Source: Mitsuaria sp. PDC51
GTDB taxonomy: Bacteria > Pseudomonadota > Gammaproteobacteria > Burkholderiales > Burkholderiaceae_C
Assembly: GCF_900113225.1 (NCBI RefSeq)
Contig: NZ_FOZE01000003.1
Span: forward strand, 372,001-436,000
Reading direction: 5' to 3'
Length of the DNA stretch: 64,000 bases
Below, in pieces: positions 45,705 to 54,810 of this stretch. Both the position numbers and the translations under genes were made by a program. The number at the start of each line of letters is the position of its first letter. Within the stretch, counting starts at the first letter, position 1. The notes under the pieces were generated by a model. That model did no database searches and had not been told where the DNA came from. It worked only from the letters and a program-made list of their open reading frames with translations.

Positions 45705-48523
45705 TGTTTCACCTGCAATCCCTGGAACTGCTGCACTGGGACTACTGCCGCCGCGTCTCGATGCCGCTGGACGGCAACATCATCACCATCGCCGGGCCCA
45801 ACGGCTCGGGCAAGACCACGCTGCTGGATGCGATGCGGACGCTGCTGGGGCTGGAGTGCTCTGGCGGCCGCACCTACAAGACCTACGCCCGCCATGCCAA
45901 CGCCGAGCACGCCTGGCTGCGCGCGCTGGTGGACAACCGCCCGCGCGGCCGCCAGAACAGCAGCCGGCCGTTCGCGAGCTCGCTGCTGTACGCGGACCAG
46001 GTGACGCTGGCCTGCCGCATCTCGCGCCAGGGCGGCGACTGGGTGCGCCGCTACATCCTGGTCGACGGCGTGCATGAGATCGAGGAGCTCGACACCAAGG
46101 CCGACAAGGACTGGCTGGGCATCGAAGCCTGGAAGAAGCGCCTGGAGGCCGCCGGCCTGACGCGCGCGATCGGCCGCGTGCTGGCGCTGGAGCAGGGCCA
46201 GACGGACCGCCTGTGCGAGCTCTCCCCCAAGGAACTGCTGCGCCTGGTGTTCGAGGTCTTTGGCGACCAGGAAGTGCTGGACCGCTACGAGCTGGCGCGC
46301 AACCACCAGCAGCAGCTGGTCAAGGAAGTCGAGCAGGCGCAGCACGAGCTGTCGCATGCGCAGGCGCAGCTGTCCGACCTGTCCAACCGCGTCAACAGCT
46401 ACCAGCAGTACCAGCTGCGACTCAAGGAGCGCGAGCGCCTGGCCACCGAGGTCGTGCCGGTGCTGCAGTGGAGCGAGCAGCGCCAGCGCACCGCGCAGCA
46501 GCTGCGCGAGCTGCACCGGCAGCGGCTGTTCGCGCGCTCCGACGAGCGCGGCATCAGCGACAAGCGCGCGCAGCTGCTGGCGCTGTTCAAGGCGCAGGAG
46601 GCGGCCAAGGACAAGCTGGCCGACCTGGAGCAGCAGCGCAAGGAAGCGCGCCAGGCCTTCGAGGCGGCGCGCGACGGCGAGCGCCCGATGGAGCAGCTCG
46701 CCAAGCGCGAGGACGACCTGAAGACGCTGGCCGCGGTCGAGACCGATGGCGCGGCGTTGACGGCCAAGCTCGAGGAACTCGGCACGCGCCAGCATCAGCT
46801 GCGCGAGAGCTTCACGCGCCAGAACGACCAGCAGCGCAAGGCGCAGCAGGCGATGGACGAGCTGACCGGGCATCGCGTGCCGCCGCCGCCGGCGGAGGTC
46901 ACGCGTTTTCGCAAGGCGCTGGACGAGGCCGGCATCGCGCACCACGTGCTGGCCGACGCGATCGACATCGCCGACGACGCGTGGCGCGCCGCGGCCGAGG
47001 GCTTCCTGCGGCCGTCGCGCTGGGTGGTGGTGCTGGCCCGCGCCAGCGACGAAAGCCAGGCCTACCGCATCGCCTCGCGCGAGCGCTACCGGCATTACGT
47101 GGTCGCCGACGGCGAGCATGCGCCGGCGGTGAGCCCGAAGGACAGCCTGCTGTCGGTGCTGAAGTTCAACGCCAAGGCGCCGGGCTGGCTGCTGCGGCAA
47201 CTGGCCTCGATCCGCTGCGTCGCGGACACCGAGAAGGGCGCCCAGACCGGCGGCGAGTGGATCACCACCGAGGCCTACTACCGCGATGGCCGCGGCGGCC
47301 GCAGCCTGTGGGTCGAGCCGCGCGAGTACCAGTTCGGCGACTCCGCGCTCGATGCGCGGCGCGCCTCGCTGGACAAGGAGCTGACGCGCTACGACCTGGA
47401 GCTGTCCAAGCTCGCCAAGGAGCAGCTCGAGATCGAGCGCCAGCTCAAGGACGCGCAGCGCGCGGCGCAGGGCCACAAGGCGGCGCAGGAGCTGGTGGAG
47501 CGGGCCGAGGAGTTCGCCGAGGCGCGCGCGCGCCTGCCGGGCCTGCGCCAGTCGCGCATCGAGGCGGCGACCCGCATGGCCGCGCTGGACCAGGAGCACG
47601 ACCGGACCGTGGCCGCGGCCACCCGCACCGAGCGCGACTACGAGTCCGCCCAGGCCAGCCTCAAGGCCAGCGAGGACAACGTGCTGCGCGCCGAGCGCGA
47701 CTGGGCCGGCAAGCGCGACGACCTGATCGCCACCGCCCGTGCCTCGCGCGAGGCGCGGACGAAGTTCCCCGCCGCCTGGGTGCATCCGATGCGGCTGCAG
47801 GCGCTGCGCGACGAGTTCGAGAACGCCAAGCAGGCGGAGATCGCCTCGCGCCACGTGCAGCAGGAACTGGACACCGGCGTGTGGGAGACCGATGCCGGCG
47901 TGCAGGAGCGCCATGCGCGGATGCAGGTCGCGGTGCTGGAGCAGACCACGCAACTCGACGACCGCCGCGCGAGCAACGAGATGGCGCGCATCGCCGCGTT
48001 CAACGCGCGCGAGCGCTACATCGACGTGCTGCGCGCGACGGTGCGGCGCTACAAGAAGAATGTGCAGGAGCTGGGCGAGCTCGCCGGCGTGCATGCGCAG
48101 GCCGAGCTGCCGCACCTGGACAACGACGACACGGTGCTGGCGCAGGCCGGGCTGCACGTGAAGTTCAACTTCGACGGCAAGGGCGAGGTGGGCCTGAACG
48201 ACGGCGAGGCCTCGGGCGGGCAGCAGGTGCTCAAGAGCCTGATCCTGCTGGTGGGGCTGATGAAGGACGACGACGCGCCGGGTGGCTTCGTCTTCATCGA
48301 CGAGCCCTTCGCCCACCTGGACGTGCGCAACATCCAGCTGGTGGGCCACTTCCTGAAGAGCACGCGCGCGCAGTACCTGCTGACGACGCCGATCACGCAC
48401 AACGTCGAGGTCTTCGAGCCCTCGGAGATCACGCTGGTGACGAGCAAGAAGCCGCGCGGCGAGCGCTGGGCGCCGCCGATCGCGGTGCTGGCGCGGCGGC
48501 CGGAGAAGTCGGTCTACGGCTGA
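45704..48523 (+). CDS. SMC-like condensin ATPase (MksB/JetC-like)
   Basis: 939-residue ABC-type ATPase with SMC architecture. Walker [15 protein letters not shown] near residue 32 follows LHWDYCRRVSMPLDGNIITI. Long coiled coil runs at about 200-395, a hinge-like globular region at about 400-540 (DDAWRAAAEGFLRPSRWVVV, RYRHYVVADGEHAPAV), and return coiled coil at about 545-790. The ABC signature GEASGGQQVLKSL lies near 832, Walker B GGFVFIDEPFAHLD near 863 and a His switch in LTTPITHNVEVF. It is shorter than MukB and about the size of MksB/JetC. It probably entraps DNA loops with the two upstream products. No JetD-type nuclease gene follows. Confidence 0.85.
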   Translation: MFHLQSLELLHWDYCRRVSMPLDGNIITIAGPNGSGKTTLLDAMRTLLGLECSGGRTYKTYARHANAEHAWLRALVDNRPRGRQNSSRPFASSLLYADQVTLACRISRQGGDWVRRYILVDGVHEIEELDTKADKDWLGIEAWKKRLEAAGLTRAIGRVLALEQGQTDRLCELSPKELLRLVFEVFGDQEVLDRYELARNHQQQLVKEVEQAQHELSHAQAQLSDLSNRVNSYQQYQLRLKERERLATEVVPVLQWSEQRQRTAQQLRELHRQRLFARSDERGISDKRAQLLALFKAQEAAKDKLADLEQQRKEARQAFEAARDGERPMEQLAKREDDLKTLAAVETDGAALTAKLEELGTRQHQLRESFTRQNDQQRKAQQAMDELTGHRVPPPPAEVTRFRKALDEAGIAHHVLADAIDIADDAWRAAAEGFLRPSRWVVVLARASDESQAYRIASRERYRHYVVADGEHAPAVSPKDSLLSVLKFNAKAPGWLLRQLASIRCVADTEKGAQTGGEWITTEAYYRDGRGGRSLWVEPREYQFGDSALDARRASLDKELTRYDLELSKLAKEQLEIERQLKDAQRAAQGHKAAQELVERAEEFAEARARLPGLRQSRIEAATRMAALDQEHDRTVAAATRTERDYESAQASLKASEDNVLRAERDWAGKRDDLIATARASREARTKFPAAWVHPMRLQALRDEFENAKQAEIASRHVQQELDTGVWETDAGVQERHARMQVAVLEQTTQLDDRRASNEMARIAAFNARERYIDVLRATVRRYKKNVQELGELAGVHAQAELPHLDNDDTVLAQAGLHVKFNFDGKGEVGLNDGEASGGQQVLKSLILLVGLMKDDDAPGGFVFIDEPFAHLDVRNIQLVGHFLKSTRAQYLLTTPITHNVEVFEPSEITLVTSKKPRGERWAPPIAVLARRPEKSVYG

Positions 48524-48764
48524 GCGCGCGCGGGCGCGGCGACGTCACGGACCGGCCTGTCGACCACGACGGGGCCGGGCGTCCCGATTGCCCGCGCTGC
48601 GGCGTGTCGACGCGCGCCCGCGCGGCGCATGGCGGCATTTCCCCTTCCGTGGCGGGGCGGAGGCACCCGATCCGGCCATGCGCGACGAGGATGTCGATCT
48701 CGCGCGCCGCCGTTCGTCGTGCAGGACGTGGCCGTGAGCCGCGTGATCAACCGGAGTGACCGCA

Positions 48765-49118
48765 ATGAACTACGTGGATGGATATGTGATCGCCGTGCCC
48801 ACCGCCAAGCGCGAGGCCTATCGCCAGCTGGCGCAGGAGGCCTCGGCGGTGTTCAAGGACCACGGCGCGCTGCAGGTCGTGGAGTGCTGGGGCGACGACG
48901 TGCCCGAGGGCAAGGTGACCTCGTTCCCGATGGCGGTGCAGCGCAAGCCCGACGAGACGGTGGTCTTTTCATGGATCGTCTGGCCGTCGCGCCAGGTGCG
49001 CGACGAGGGCATGAAGAAGTCGATGGAGGACCCGCGCATGAACCACGATCCGGCGAGCATGCCGTTCGACGGCCAGCGCATGATCTTCGGCGGCTTCGAG
49101 GTCATCGTCGAGGCTTGA
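48765..49118 (+). CDS. DUF1428 family protein (YbaA-like)
   Basis: 117-residue cytoplasmic protein matching DUF1428 over its whole length: MNYVDGYVIAVPTAKREAYR, VVECWGDDVPEGKVTSFPMA, SWIVWPSRQVRDEGMKK, DPRM and MIFGGFEVIVEA. The ferredoxin-like alpha/beta barrel fold is known for the family, but the function is not. The ATG at 48765 is chosen for GGAG eight nt upstream; an ATG three codons earlier is weaker. The 241-nt gap before it holds only GC-rich inverted-repeat-prone DNA and no gene I can support. Confidence 0.9.
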   Translation: MNYVDGYVIAVPTAKREAYRQLAQEASAVFKDHGALQVVECWGDDVPEGKVTSFPMAVQRKPDETVVFSWIVWPSRQVRDEGMKKSMEDPRMNHDPASMPFDGQRMIFGGFEVIVEA

Positions 49119-49205
49119 GCAAGGGCGTCCGCCCGCCGCCTCGCCGCGTGCCGGGCGCGGGGCGCCGCTGGCGTGGGCTCGCGCCTTCTCCGCGAGGGCG
49201 CCGGA

Positions 49206-50099
49206 TCAGCGCCGGCTCGAGAACTCCTTCGACAGCCAGGCGCGGAGCTCGTTCAGGCCGCGCTTCGATCCGTGGGCCGGCGGCCAGGTGAGGAAGTAGC
49301 CGTTCCCCGAGGCGACCTGGGTGCCGAACGGCGTCACCAGCATGCCGTCCTCTACCAGCTCCTGCAGCATCCGCGGGTCGGCGATGGCCACCCCCTGTCC
49401 GCGCATGGCCGCCGACAGGGCCAGGTCCAGGGTGTCGAAGACATGGCCGCTGGCGCCGTCGACGCCCTCGACACCGGCGCCGTCCAACCAGCGTCGCCAT
49501 TCGCGCCGCTCGGGGCCGGGATGCAGCAGCTCGACCTTGGCCAGGTCGGCGGGCGTCTTCAACCGCGTCGCCATGGCCTGCGAGCACATCGGCGTGAGCC
49601 GCTCGCGCATCAGCAGCACCTGGTCGACGTCGGGCCAGCGACCGTGCCCGTGCGCAATGATCGCGTCGACGCTGGAGCGCGCGAAGTCCGGCGCGTCGGT
49701 CCAGTTGGTGGAGATGCGCAGTTCGAGGTCGGGCAGGGCCTGGCGCAGGCGAGGCAGGCGCGGCAGCAACCAGCGGGCCGCGAGCGTGGGCGGCACCTGG
49801 AGGTTGATCACCGCCGCCTGACGGCGGATCGCCGCGCTCGCCGCGCCGATGCCGGCGAGGGCCTCGCGCACCGCCGCCAGCAGCACGGCGCCTTCGGAGG
49901 TCAGTGCGAGGCCTCGGGCCTGCCGCGTGAAGAGCGCGCAGCCGAAATGCGCCTCCAGCGCCAACACCTGCCGGCTCACCGCGCCTTGGGTGAGGTGCAT
50001 CGCGCTCGCGGCCTGGGTGAAGCTCCCTGCCTCCGCGGCAGCGACGAAAGCCTGCAGGTTCTGCAGCGGCGGGAGGGTGGATCGGGGCGTCATCGCCAT
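49206..50099 (-). CDS. LysR family transcriptional regulator
   Basis: 297-residue LTTR. N-terminal winged HTH (PPLQNLQAFVAAAEAGSFTQ, AASAMHLTQGAVSRQVLALE) at about residues 8-65, then a periplasmic-binding-protein-like effector domain to the C-terminus (INLQVPPTLAARWLLPRLPR, GQGVAIADPRML), resembling the GcvA/AmpR branch. Two in-frame starts exist, 50099 (MAMTPR) and 50093; longer starts would run into the divergent gene's leader. It is divergent from the SnoaL-like gene across 100 nt, the classical arrangement for an LTTR and its target. Confidence 0.94.
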   Translation of the reverse strand: MAMTPRSTLPPLQNLQAFVAAAEAGSFTQAASAMHLTQGAVSRQVLALEAHFGCALFTRQARGLALTSEGAVLLAAVREALAGIGAASAAIRRQAAVINLQVPPTLAARWLLPRLPRLRQALPDLELRISTNWTDAPDFARSSVDAIIAHGHGRWPDVDQVLLMRERLTPMCSQAMATRLKTPADLAKVELLHPGPERREWRRWLDGAGVEGVDGASGHVFDTLDLALSAAMRGQGVAIADPRMLQELVEDGMLVTPFGTQVASGNGYFLTWPPAHGSKRGLNELRAWLSKEFSSRR

Positions 50100-50199
50100 G
50101 ATCCTAGTGCATGGCTCGCATGAGAAGCTTTCGCTGGTCGACGAGGCGGCTGCTTCGTACGATCCAGCCAACTTCCTACTGCAGGCATGCGTGTCACTC

Positions 50200-50616
50200 A
50201 TGAATCAGCACATCTCCGAATCGACGTTGCCGGACGCCGGGCACGTCGCCGTCGTCAAGCGCTACCTCGATCGCCTCGAGGCCTCGGACGTCGAGGGCAT
50301 CGTGGCCTTGTTCACCGAGGACGCGCAGGTCGTGTCGCCGTTCCTCGGCTGCATGAGCCCGCGGCCCTTCTTCGACAAGGTACGTGACGCCTCGGGGCAG
50401 AGCCGAATCGAGGTGCTGGACATCCTGCTCAGCGCCCAGGGCGCATCGCGCGCGATGGCCTACTTCGTGTATCACTGGCAGTTGCGGGACGGCACCGAGG
50501 TCCGCTTCGATTGCGTGGATGTCTTCGACTTCAACGAGCAGGGCCGGATCCAGCGCATGACCATCGTGTACGACACCCACCCGGTGCGCGCGCTGGTCGG
50601 TGACAAGTACGCCTGA
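50200..50616 (+). CDS. SnoaL-like/NTF2-fold protein
   Basis: 138-residue protein with the NTF2-like alpha+beta barrel pattern: VKRYLDRLEASDVEGIVALF (first helices), TEDAQVVSPFLGCMSPRPFF, then beta strands (ASRAMAYFVYHWQLRDGTEV, RFDCVDVFDFNEQGRIQRM). Such proteins may be ketosteroid-isomerase-like enzymes or simple ligand binders. It is divergent from the LysR gene and 47 nt upstream of the FAD oxidoreductase, so these two genes probably form the LysR-controlled unit. Confidence 0.85.
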   Translation: MNQHISESTLPDAGHVAVVKRYLDRLEASDVEGIVALFTEDAQVVSPFLGCMSPRPFFDKVRDASGQSRIEVLDILLSAQGASRAMAYFVYHWQLRDGTEVRFDCVDVFDFNEQGRIQRMTIVYDTHPVRALVGDKYA

Positions 50617-50663
50617 GGCGCATCGAGGCAGAAGCAAGAAGGAAGAAGGAAGGAGCACGGGCG

Positions 50664-51905
50664 ATGACACGGGAGATCCTGGTCCTGGGCGCCGGCATGG
50701 TCGGCACCTGCACCGCGCTGGAGCTGAGCTTGCGCGGCCACGCGGTCACGCTGGTGGACCGCCGTCCGCCCGGGCAGGAGACCTCCTTCGGCAATGCCGG
50801 CGTGATCCAGCGCGAGGCGGTCGAGCCGTATGCCTTCCCGCGAGACGCGAGATCGTTGCTGTCCGCGGCCCTGGGGCGGGGCCTGGAGGTGCATTACCAC
50901 CCGCGCGCGCTGCTGGCCGCGCTGCCGCAGCTGTGGCGCTACTGGCGCCACTCCGCCCCTGCGCGACACCAAGCCATCGCGCGCGACTACGCTGCCTTGA
51001 TCGCTCACGCTACCACCGAGCACGCCCGCTACATCGCGCTGGCCGGTGCCGACGGCCTGGTGCGGCGCGACGGACTGCGCCTGGTCTTCCGCACGCCGCG
51101 CGCGCTCGACGAGGCGGTGCGCGACGCCGAGCGGGTGCAGCGCGAGCACGGCGTCCGTTTCGTCGCGATGGATGCGGACGCGTTGGCAGCGGCGGAGCCC
51201 GATTTCCGGACGCGCCTGGCTGGCGCCGTGCACTGGCTGCCGTCGTGGAGCGTCGACGATCCCGGCGGGCTGGTCGAGCGCTACGCGCAGGCCTTCCTGC
51301 AACGTGGCGGACGCTTCATGCAGGCCGATGCGACGGCGGCGCGGCCGACCGCCCATGGCTGGACGCTGGAGACCGATCAGGGCCGTCTGGAAGGCGCGCA
51401 GGCCGTGGTCGCGCTGGGGCCTTGGTCCGACCGCTTCGTGCGCGCGCTGGGTTACCGCCTGCCGCTCTTCGTCAAGCGCGGCTACCACCGCCACTACCGC
51501 GGCGGCGGACGCGTGACGATGCCGACGCTGGACGCGGAGCGCGGATATGTGCTGGCGCCGCAACGGCGCGGGCTGCGACTGACCACCGGCGCCGAGATCG
51601 CCGGCATCGACGCACCGCTCACGCCGCGCCAGCTGACGGGCGCCGAAGCGCAGGCACGCGGGCTGCTCGAGCTGGGGGAGGCGGTGGAGTCCGAGCCCTG
51701 GGTCGGCAGCCGGCCGTGCAGCGCCGACATGAAGCCCGTCATCGGCCCGGCGCCGAGGCATCCGGGACTGTGGTTCAACTTCGCGCACGGCCACCAGGGC
51801 TTCACGCTCGGCCCCGCCAGCGCGCGGCTGCTCGCGGACCTGATGACCGGAGAGCCGCCGTTCATCGATGCGGCGCCGTTCTCGGCGCGGCGGTTTGGCG
51901 GATGA
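50664..51905 (+). CDS. FAD-dependent amino-acid oxidoreductase (DadA-like)
   Basis: 413-residue DAO-family flavoenzyme. The N-terminal Rossmann motif ILVLGAGMVGTCTALELSLR (GxGxxG) is followed by SFGNAGVIQREAVEPYAFPR. The FAD/substrate domain has WSVDDPGGLVERYAQAFLQR and the C-terminal FAD loop FNFAHGHQGFTLGPASARLL with PVIGPAPRHPGLW. These are hallmarks of the D-amino-acid dehydrogenase/glycine oxidase group. It oxidises an amine, probably a D-amino or N-methyl amino acid; the exact substrate is not visible. A GGAAGGAG-like site precedes the ATG. Confidence 0.92.
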   Translation: MTREILVLGAGMVGTCTALELSLRGHAVTLVDRRPPGQETSFGNAGVIQREAVEPYAFPRDARSLLSAALGRGLEVHYHPRALLAALPQLWRYWRHSAPARHQAIARDYAALIAHATTEHARYIALAGADGLVRRDGLRLVFRTPRALDEAVRDAERVQREHGVRFVAMDADALAAAEPDFRTRLAGAVHWLPSWSVDDPGGLVERYAQAFLQRGGRFMQADATAARPTAHGWTLETDQGRLEGAQAVVALGPWSDRFVRALGYRLPLFVKRGYHRHYRGGGRVTMPTLDAERGYVLAPQRRGLRLTTGAEIAGIDAPLTPRQLTGAEAQARGLLELGEAVESEPWVGSRPCSADMKPVIGPAPRHPGLWFNFAHGHQGFTLGPASARLLADLMTGEPPFIDAAPFSARRFGG

Positions 51906-52045
51906 GAGGGCGGTGAACGACAGGCTGAGACCGACGAACGGCGCGCCCGAAGGTGTCCCCCATCGGAAGGCCGTCTTCAGCGTGAGACCTTTGCTGGCGC
52001 GGCCTGTCACTGAGCGCGCGTGTCGCAATCCTGCCCGGAGGTCGA

Positions 52046-52439
52046 ATGAGGAGTGTCGTGTTCTTGGTCGATGGATTTCAGCGCTGGATGAGGAAGCAGG
52101 CGCTGCGCAGAAGAGGACCTGTGCCGCGCCGTCGCTGAAATGGAACGCGGGTTGATCGATGCAGATCTCGGTAGTGGACTCTTCAAGAAGCGGATCGCAC
52201 GATCCGGGGCTGGCAAGCGCGGTGGGTATCGCGTGATCGTCGCGACGCGAGGGGATGGCCCCTGGTTCTTCCTCGAGGGTTATGCGAAGAGCAAGCAGGA
52301 TCAGATCGATACAGCCACCTGGGATGCATGCCGTGCGGTCGGGCAGGCGCTGACGTCCAAATCGATCCGCGAGCTGTCCGATTCGATCGAGAGCAACAAG
52401 CTGAAGGAAGTGAACTGTGATGCGCAAACGCAAGTCTGA
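52046..52439 (+). pseudogene. RelE-like toxin gene broken by a +1 frameshift
   Basis: The start is well formed: GGAGG at 52037-52041 and an ATG opening MRSVVFLVDGFQRWMRKQAL, the expected N-terminus of COG4737-type RelE/HigB toxins. That frame then stops at 52136. The rest of the family sequence continues one base over, from about 52107 (AEEDLCRAVAEMERGLIDAD, LGSGLFKKRIARSGAGKRGG, FLEGYAKSKQDQI), to a stop at 52437. One extra base near 52104-52108 (TGCGC) explains the break. Re-initiation at the ATG at 52140 would give 99 residues lacking the first strand and helix of the fold. A sequencing error in this GC-rich spot is the main alternative. Confidence 0.75.
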
Positions 52440-52740
52440 AACGATGGAACGCCTGCTTCGGTTGAGCCGCGACCTCCACGATTGCGGGACCTTCAACGAC
52501 GAGGATCTGCGCACGATCGAGCGCGTCGGCATGTCAGCGCCGCAACCGCTGCGCGCCGAGGACTTCCGCGCCATCCGCGAGCAGTCGACCTACAGCGTGT
52601 ACACGCTGGCCCGCATCCTCAATACGACGGCACGGCAGTTCCGGCGGTGGGAACAGGGACTCGGCAAAGGACCGCAAGGAGCGGAACTCCGGCTGCTTCG
52701 CATGGTGCGTGATCGCGGGCTCGCCGCCGTGTTTCCATGA
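52420..52740 (+). CDS. HTH-type antitoxin (HigA/NadS-like)
   Basis: 106-residue DNA-binding antitoxin. The N-terminal half (MRKRKSETMERLLRLSRDLH, then LRTIERVGM) is the toxin-contacting or dimer region of NadS-like proteins. The C-terminal HTH at about residues 60-85 reads YTLARILNTTARQFRRWEQG, followed by KGPQGAELRLLRMVRD. It overlaps the 3' end of the toxin reading frame by 20 nt, the usual toxin-first order. It looks intact although its toxin gene is frameshifted. It would be expected to repress the pair's own promoter. Confidence 0.85.
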   Translation: MRKRKSETMERLLRLSRDLHDCGTFNDEDLRTIERVGMSAPQPLRAEDFRAIREQSTYSVYTLARILNTTARQFRRWEQGLGKGPQGAELRLLRMVRDRGLAAVFP

Positions 52741-52743
52741 ACG

Positions 52744-52767
52744 ACGGCCCGGGCATGCCCGGGCCGT
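52744..52767. terminator. Perfect palindromic terminator after the antitoxin gene
   Basis: ACGGCCCGGGCA/TGCCCGGGCCGT is a perfect 24-nt palindrome (10-bp stem with a CATG loop) 3 nt after the antitoxin stop, followed by TCGCTTGTTT. It lies between convergent units (the antitoxin and the ABC transporter operon), so it may stop transcription from both sides. Confidence 0.75.
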
Positions 52768-52811
52768 TCGCTTGTTTGTGGCTCGGCGCAGCCGGGCGCC
52801 GGCAGGCGGAC

Positions 52812-53582
52812 TTACTTCAGACCACCGCTCAGGAACGCCTTCAGGCGCTCGCTCTGCGGCTTGATCAGGACCTCGCGGGGGTCGCCTTGCTCCTCCACGC
52901 GGCCCTGGTGCAGGAACATCGTGTGCGAGGACACCTCGCGCGCGAAGCCCATCTCGTGCGTGACGACGATCATCGTGCGGCCCTCCGCCGCGAGGTCGCG
53001 CATCACCTTCAGCACCTCGCCCACCAGCTCCGGGTCCAGGGCCGAGGTCGGCTCGTCGAAGAGCATCACCTCCGGCTCCACCGCCAGCGCGCGGGCGATC
53101 GCCACGCGCTGCTGCTCGCCACCGGAGAGCTGCGCCGGGTAGACGTCCTTGCGGTGCGACACGCCCACCCGCGCCAGCAGCGCTTCCGCCTTCTCGATCG
53201 CCTCGGCCCGGGACTGCTTCAGCACATGCACCGGCGCCTCGATGACGTTCTCCAGCACCGTGCGGTGGCCCCACAGGTTGAAGTTCTGGAACACCATCGC
53301 CAGCCGCGCGCGCCAGCGCTGCAGCTGCGCGGCGTCGCCGGCCTTGAAGCTGCCGTCGCGGTCGCGCACCAGCTTCAATTGCTCGTCGCCCAGGCGGAGC
53401 GTGCCCTCGTAGGGTTGCTCCAGCAGGTTGAGGCAGCGCAGGAAGGTGCTCTTGCCCGAGCCGCTGGACCCGATCAGCGTGATCACGTCGCCCGGTTTCG
53501 CGGCGAGGCTCACGCCCTTGAGGACTTCGCGATCGCCGTAGCGCTTATGGAGGTTGTCGACAACAAGACTGGCCGCGGACAT
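52812..53582 (-). CDS. Polar amino-acid ABC transporter, ATP-binding subunit (HisP/ArtP type)
   Basis: 256-residue ATPase of a histidine/lysine/arginine/ornithine-type importer. Walker [21 protein letters not shown]-loop [17 protein letters not shown], signature [15 protein letters not shown], Walker [16 protein letters not shown] and H-loop [11 protein letters not shown] are all intact. The insert [20 protein letters not shown] is characteristic of HisP-like ATPases. It is the last gene of the operon, and its ATG shares one base with the stop of the upstream hydrolase gene. Confidence 0.95.
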   Translation of the reverse strand: MSAASLVVDNLHKRYGDREVLKGVSLAAKPGDVITLIGSSGSGKSTFLRCLNLLEQPYEGTLRLGDEQLKLVRDRDGSFKAGDAAQLQRWRARLAMVFQNFNLWGHRTVLENVIEAPVHVLKQSRAEAIEKAEALLARVGVSHRKDVYPAQLSGGEQQRVAIARALAVEPEVMLFDEPTSALDPELVGEVLKVMRDLAAEGRTMIVVTHEMGFAREVSSHTMFLHQGRVEEQGDPREVLIKPQSERLKAFLSGGLK

Positions 53583-54709
53583 CAACGGGCTCCCAACAGT
53601 TTTCCGGTGCGGGTCGCCTCGCGGCCCGCGACTTTCGCCACACGCGCCCCGGCCGTGACCAGGCGCAGCGTGTCGCGTGCAAACAGCAGCCCGTCCACCG
53701 GGCTCTTCAGGTCGGTGACCTGGGCGGTGATGGGGTCGATGACCTGCGCGATCACGTCGCCGGCCTTGACCTCCGCGCCGACCTCCCGCAGGAAGGTCAG
53801 CACCCCGCCCACCGGCGAGGGGATCGGCATCGAGCCGGCCAGCGGCCGTGCGTCGCCGACCGGCGCCGGCACCGGCGGCACCGCGCCGTCCGTGGCGATC
53901 ACGCCGCGGTGGATCAGGAAGTCGACGATCGCCTGCGCGTCCTTGGCGGCCAGTTCGTGGCTGACGTCCTGCTGGCCGCGCAGCTCCACCGTCACCGACA
54001 GCGTCGCCTGCGGAATCGGGAAGCGATCCCCGAAATGCCGGGCCCACTTCCACCAGACCTGCGAGCAGGCTTCGTCGAAGGGGTTGTCCCCGGAGTCCGT
54101 CGCCAGCAGCGTCACCGCCGCGCCCAGGTAGGCCGCCAGCGGCTCGCACTGCGGCCAGCACGGCGTCTCGGTGTAGAGGTGCATCATCGCCTGCGCGTCG
54201 CAGTGCAGGTCCAGCACCACGTCGGCGTCGCAGGCCAGCAGCATCAGCGTCTTGCGCAGCGCCTTGAGCTCGGTGTCGGCGCTGCCGGCCTGGATCTCGG
54301 TCCGCAGCGCGGCGCGCAGCACCGCCACGTTATGCGCCGCGTCGGTGCCCAGGCGAGGCTCGGCATGGCGCGCGGCGGCCTCGATGTGCTCGGGGTAGTG
54401 GCGGTTGAAGTTCTCGCCCGACAGGCCCTCGAAGCGGCCCAGGTGCGATTGCAGCCACCACTGGGACAGCCCGATCGGGTTGGCCATGGGCACCAGCACG
54501 ATCTCGCCGCGCAGCCGCCCGGCCGCCTCGAGCGCGTCGAAGTGGCGGCGCAGGTGCCAGGCGGTCAGCATGCCGGGCAGTTCGTCGGCGTGCAGCGAGG
54601 CCTGGATGTAGACCTTCTGGCCCTCGCCGGGGCGGCCGTAGTGCAGCGAGACCAGCTCGCGCTGCGTGCCCGGGGTGGGGCTCGGAAGCGGATGTTGTCG
54701 GAGTTGCAT
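53582..54709 (-). CDS. Succinylglutamate desuccinylase/aspartoacylase family zinc hydrolase
   Basis: 375-residue M14-like hydrolase. Zinc ligands are seen in [11 protein letters not shown] (HxxE, near residue 38) and in [12 protein letters not shown] (His, near 158), and a catalytic Glu candidate in [10 protein letters not shown]. The C-terminal 100 residues form a lipoyl-like/hammerhead beta domain ([36 protein letters not shown]). Members remove acyl groups from amino acids (AstE, AspA) or act on related amides. Being inside an ABC importer operon suggests it acts on the imported compound, for example an N-acyl or ornithine/arginine derivative (inference). Confidence 0.9.
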   Translation of the reverse strand: MQLRQHPLPSPTPGTQRELVSLHYGRPGEGQKVYIQASLHADELPGMLTAWHLRRHFDALEAAGRLRGEIVLVPMANPIGLSQWWLQSHLGRFEGLSGENFNRHYPEHIEAAARHAEPRLGTDAAHNVAVLRAALRTEIQAGSADTELKALRKTLMLLACDADVVLDLHCDAQAMMHLYTETPCWPQCEPLAAYLGAAVTLLATDSGDNPFDEACSQVWWKWARHFGDRFPIPQATLSVTVELRGQQDVSHELAAKDAQAIVDFLIHRGVIATDGAVPPVPAPVGDARPLAGSMPIPSPVGGVLTFLREVGAEVKAGDVIAQVIDPITAQVTDLKSPVDGLLFARDTLRLVTAGARVAKVAGREATRTGKLLGAR

Positions 54710-54810
54710 CGGAGTGGGGTGGCGGCGCGGGCCGCGGGGAGGCGGCGCGCTGGAAATGGGGAAGCGGGGCGGGGGCGGGGCGAGAAGCGTCAGCGCGGGG
54801 TCAGCGCGGG

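Noticed and set aside
45563-48400. Long minus-strand frame opposite the SMC-like gene
   Set aside because: Leu/Arg/Gln-rich antisense shadow with no domain; the plus strand has intact ABC motifs.
48524-48764. GC-rich gap after the SMC-like gene considered for a missing JetD nuclease or small RNA
   Set aside because: Too short for a nuclease gene, and no reading frame or clear promoter/terminator pair is visible.
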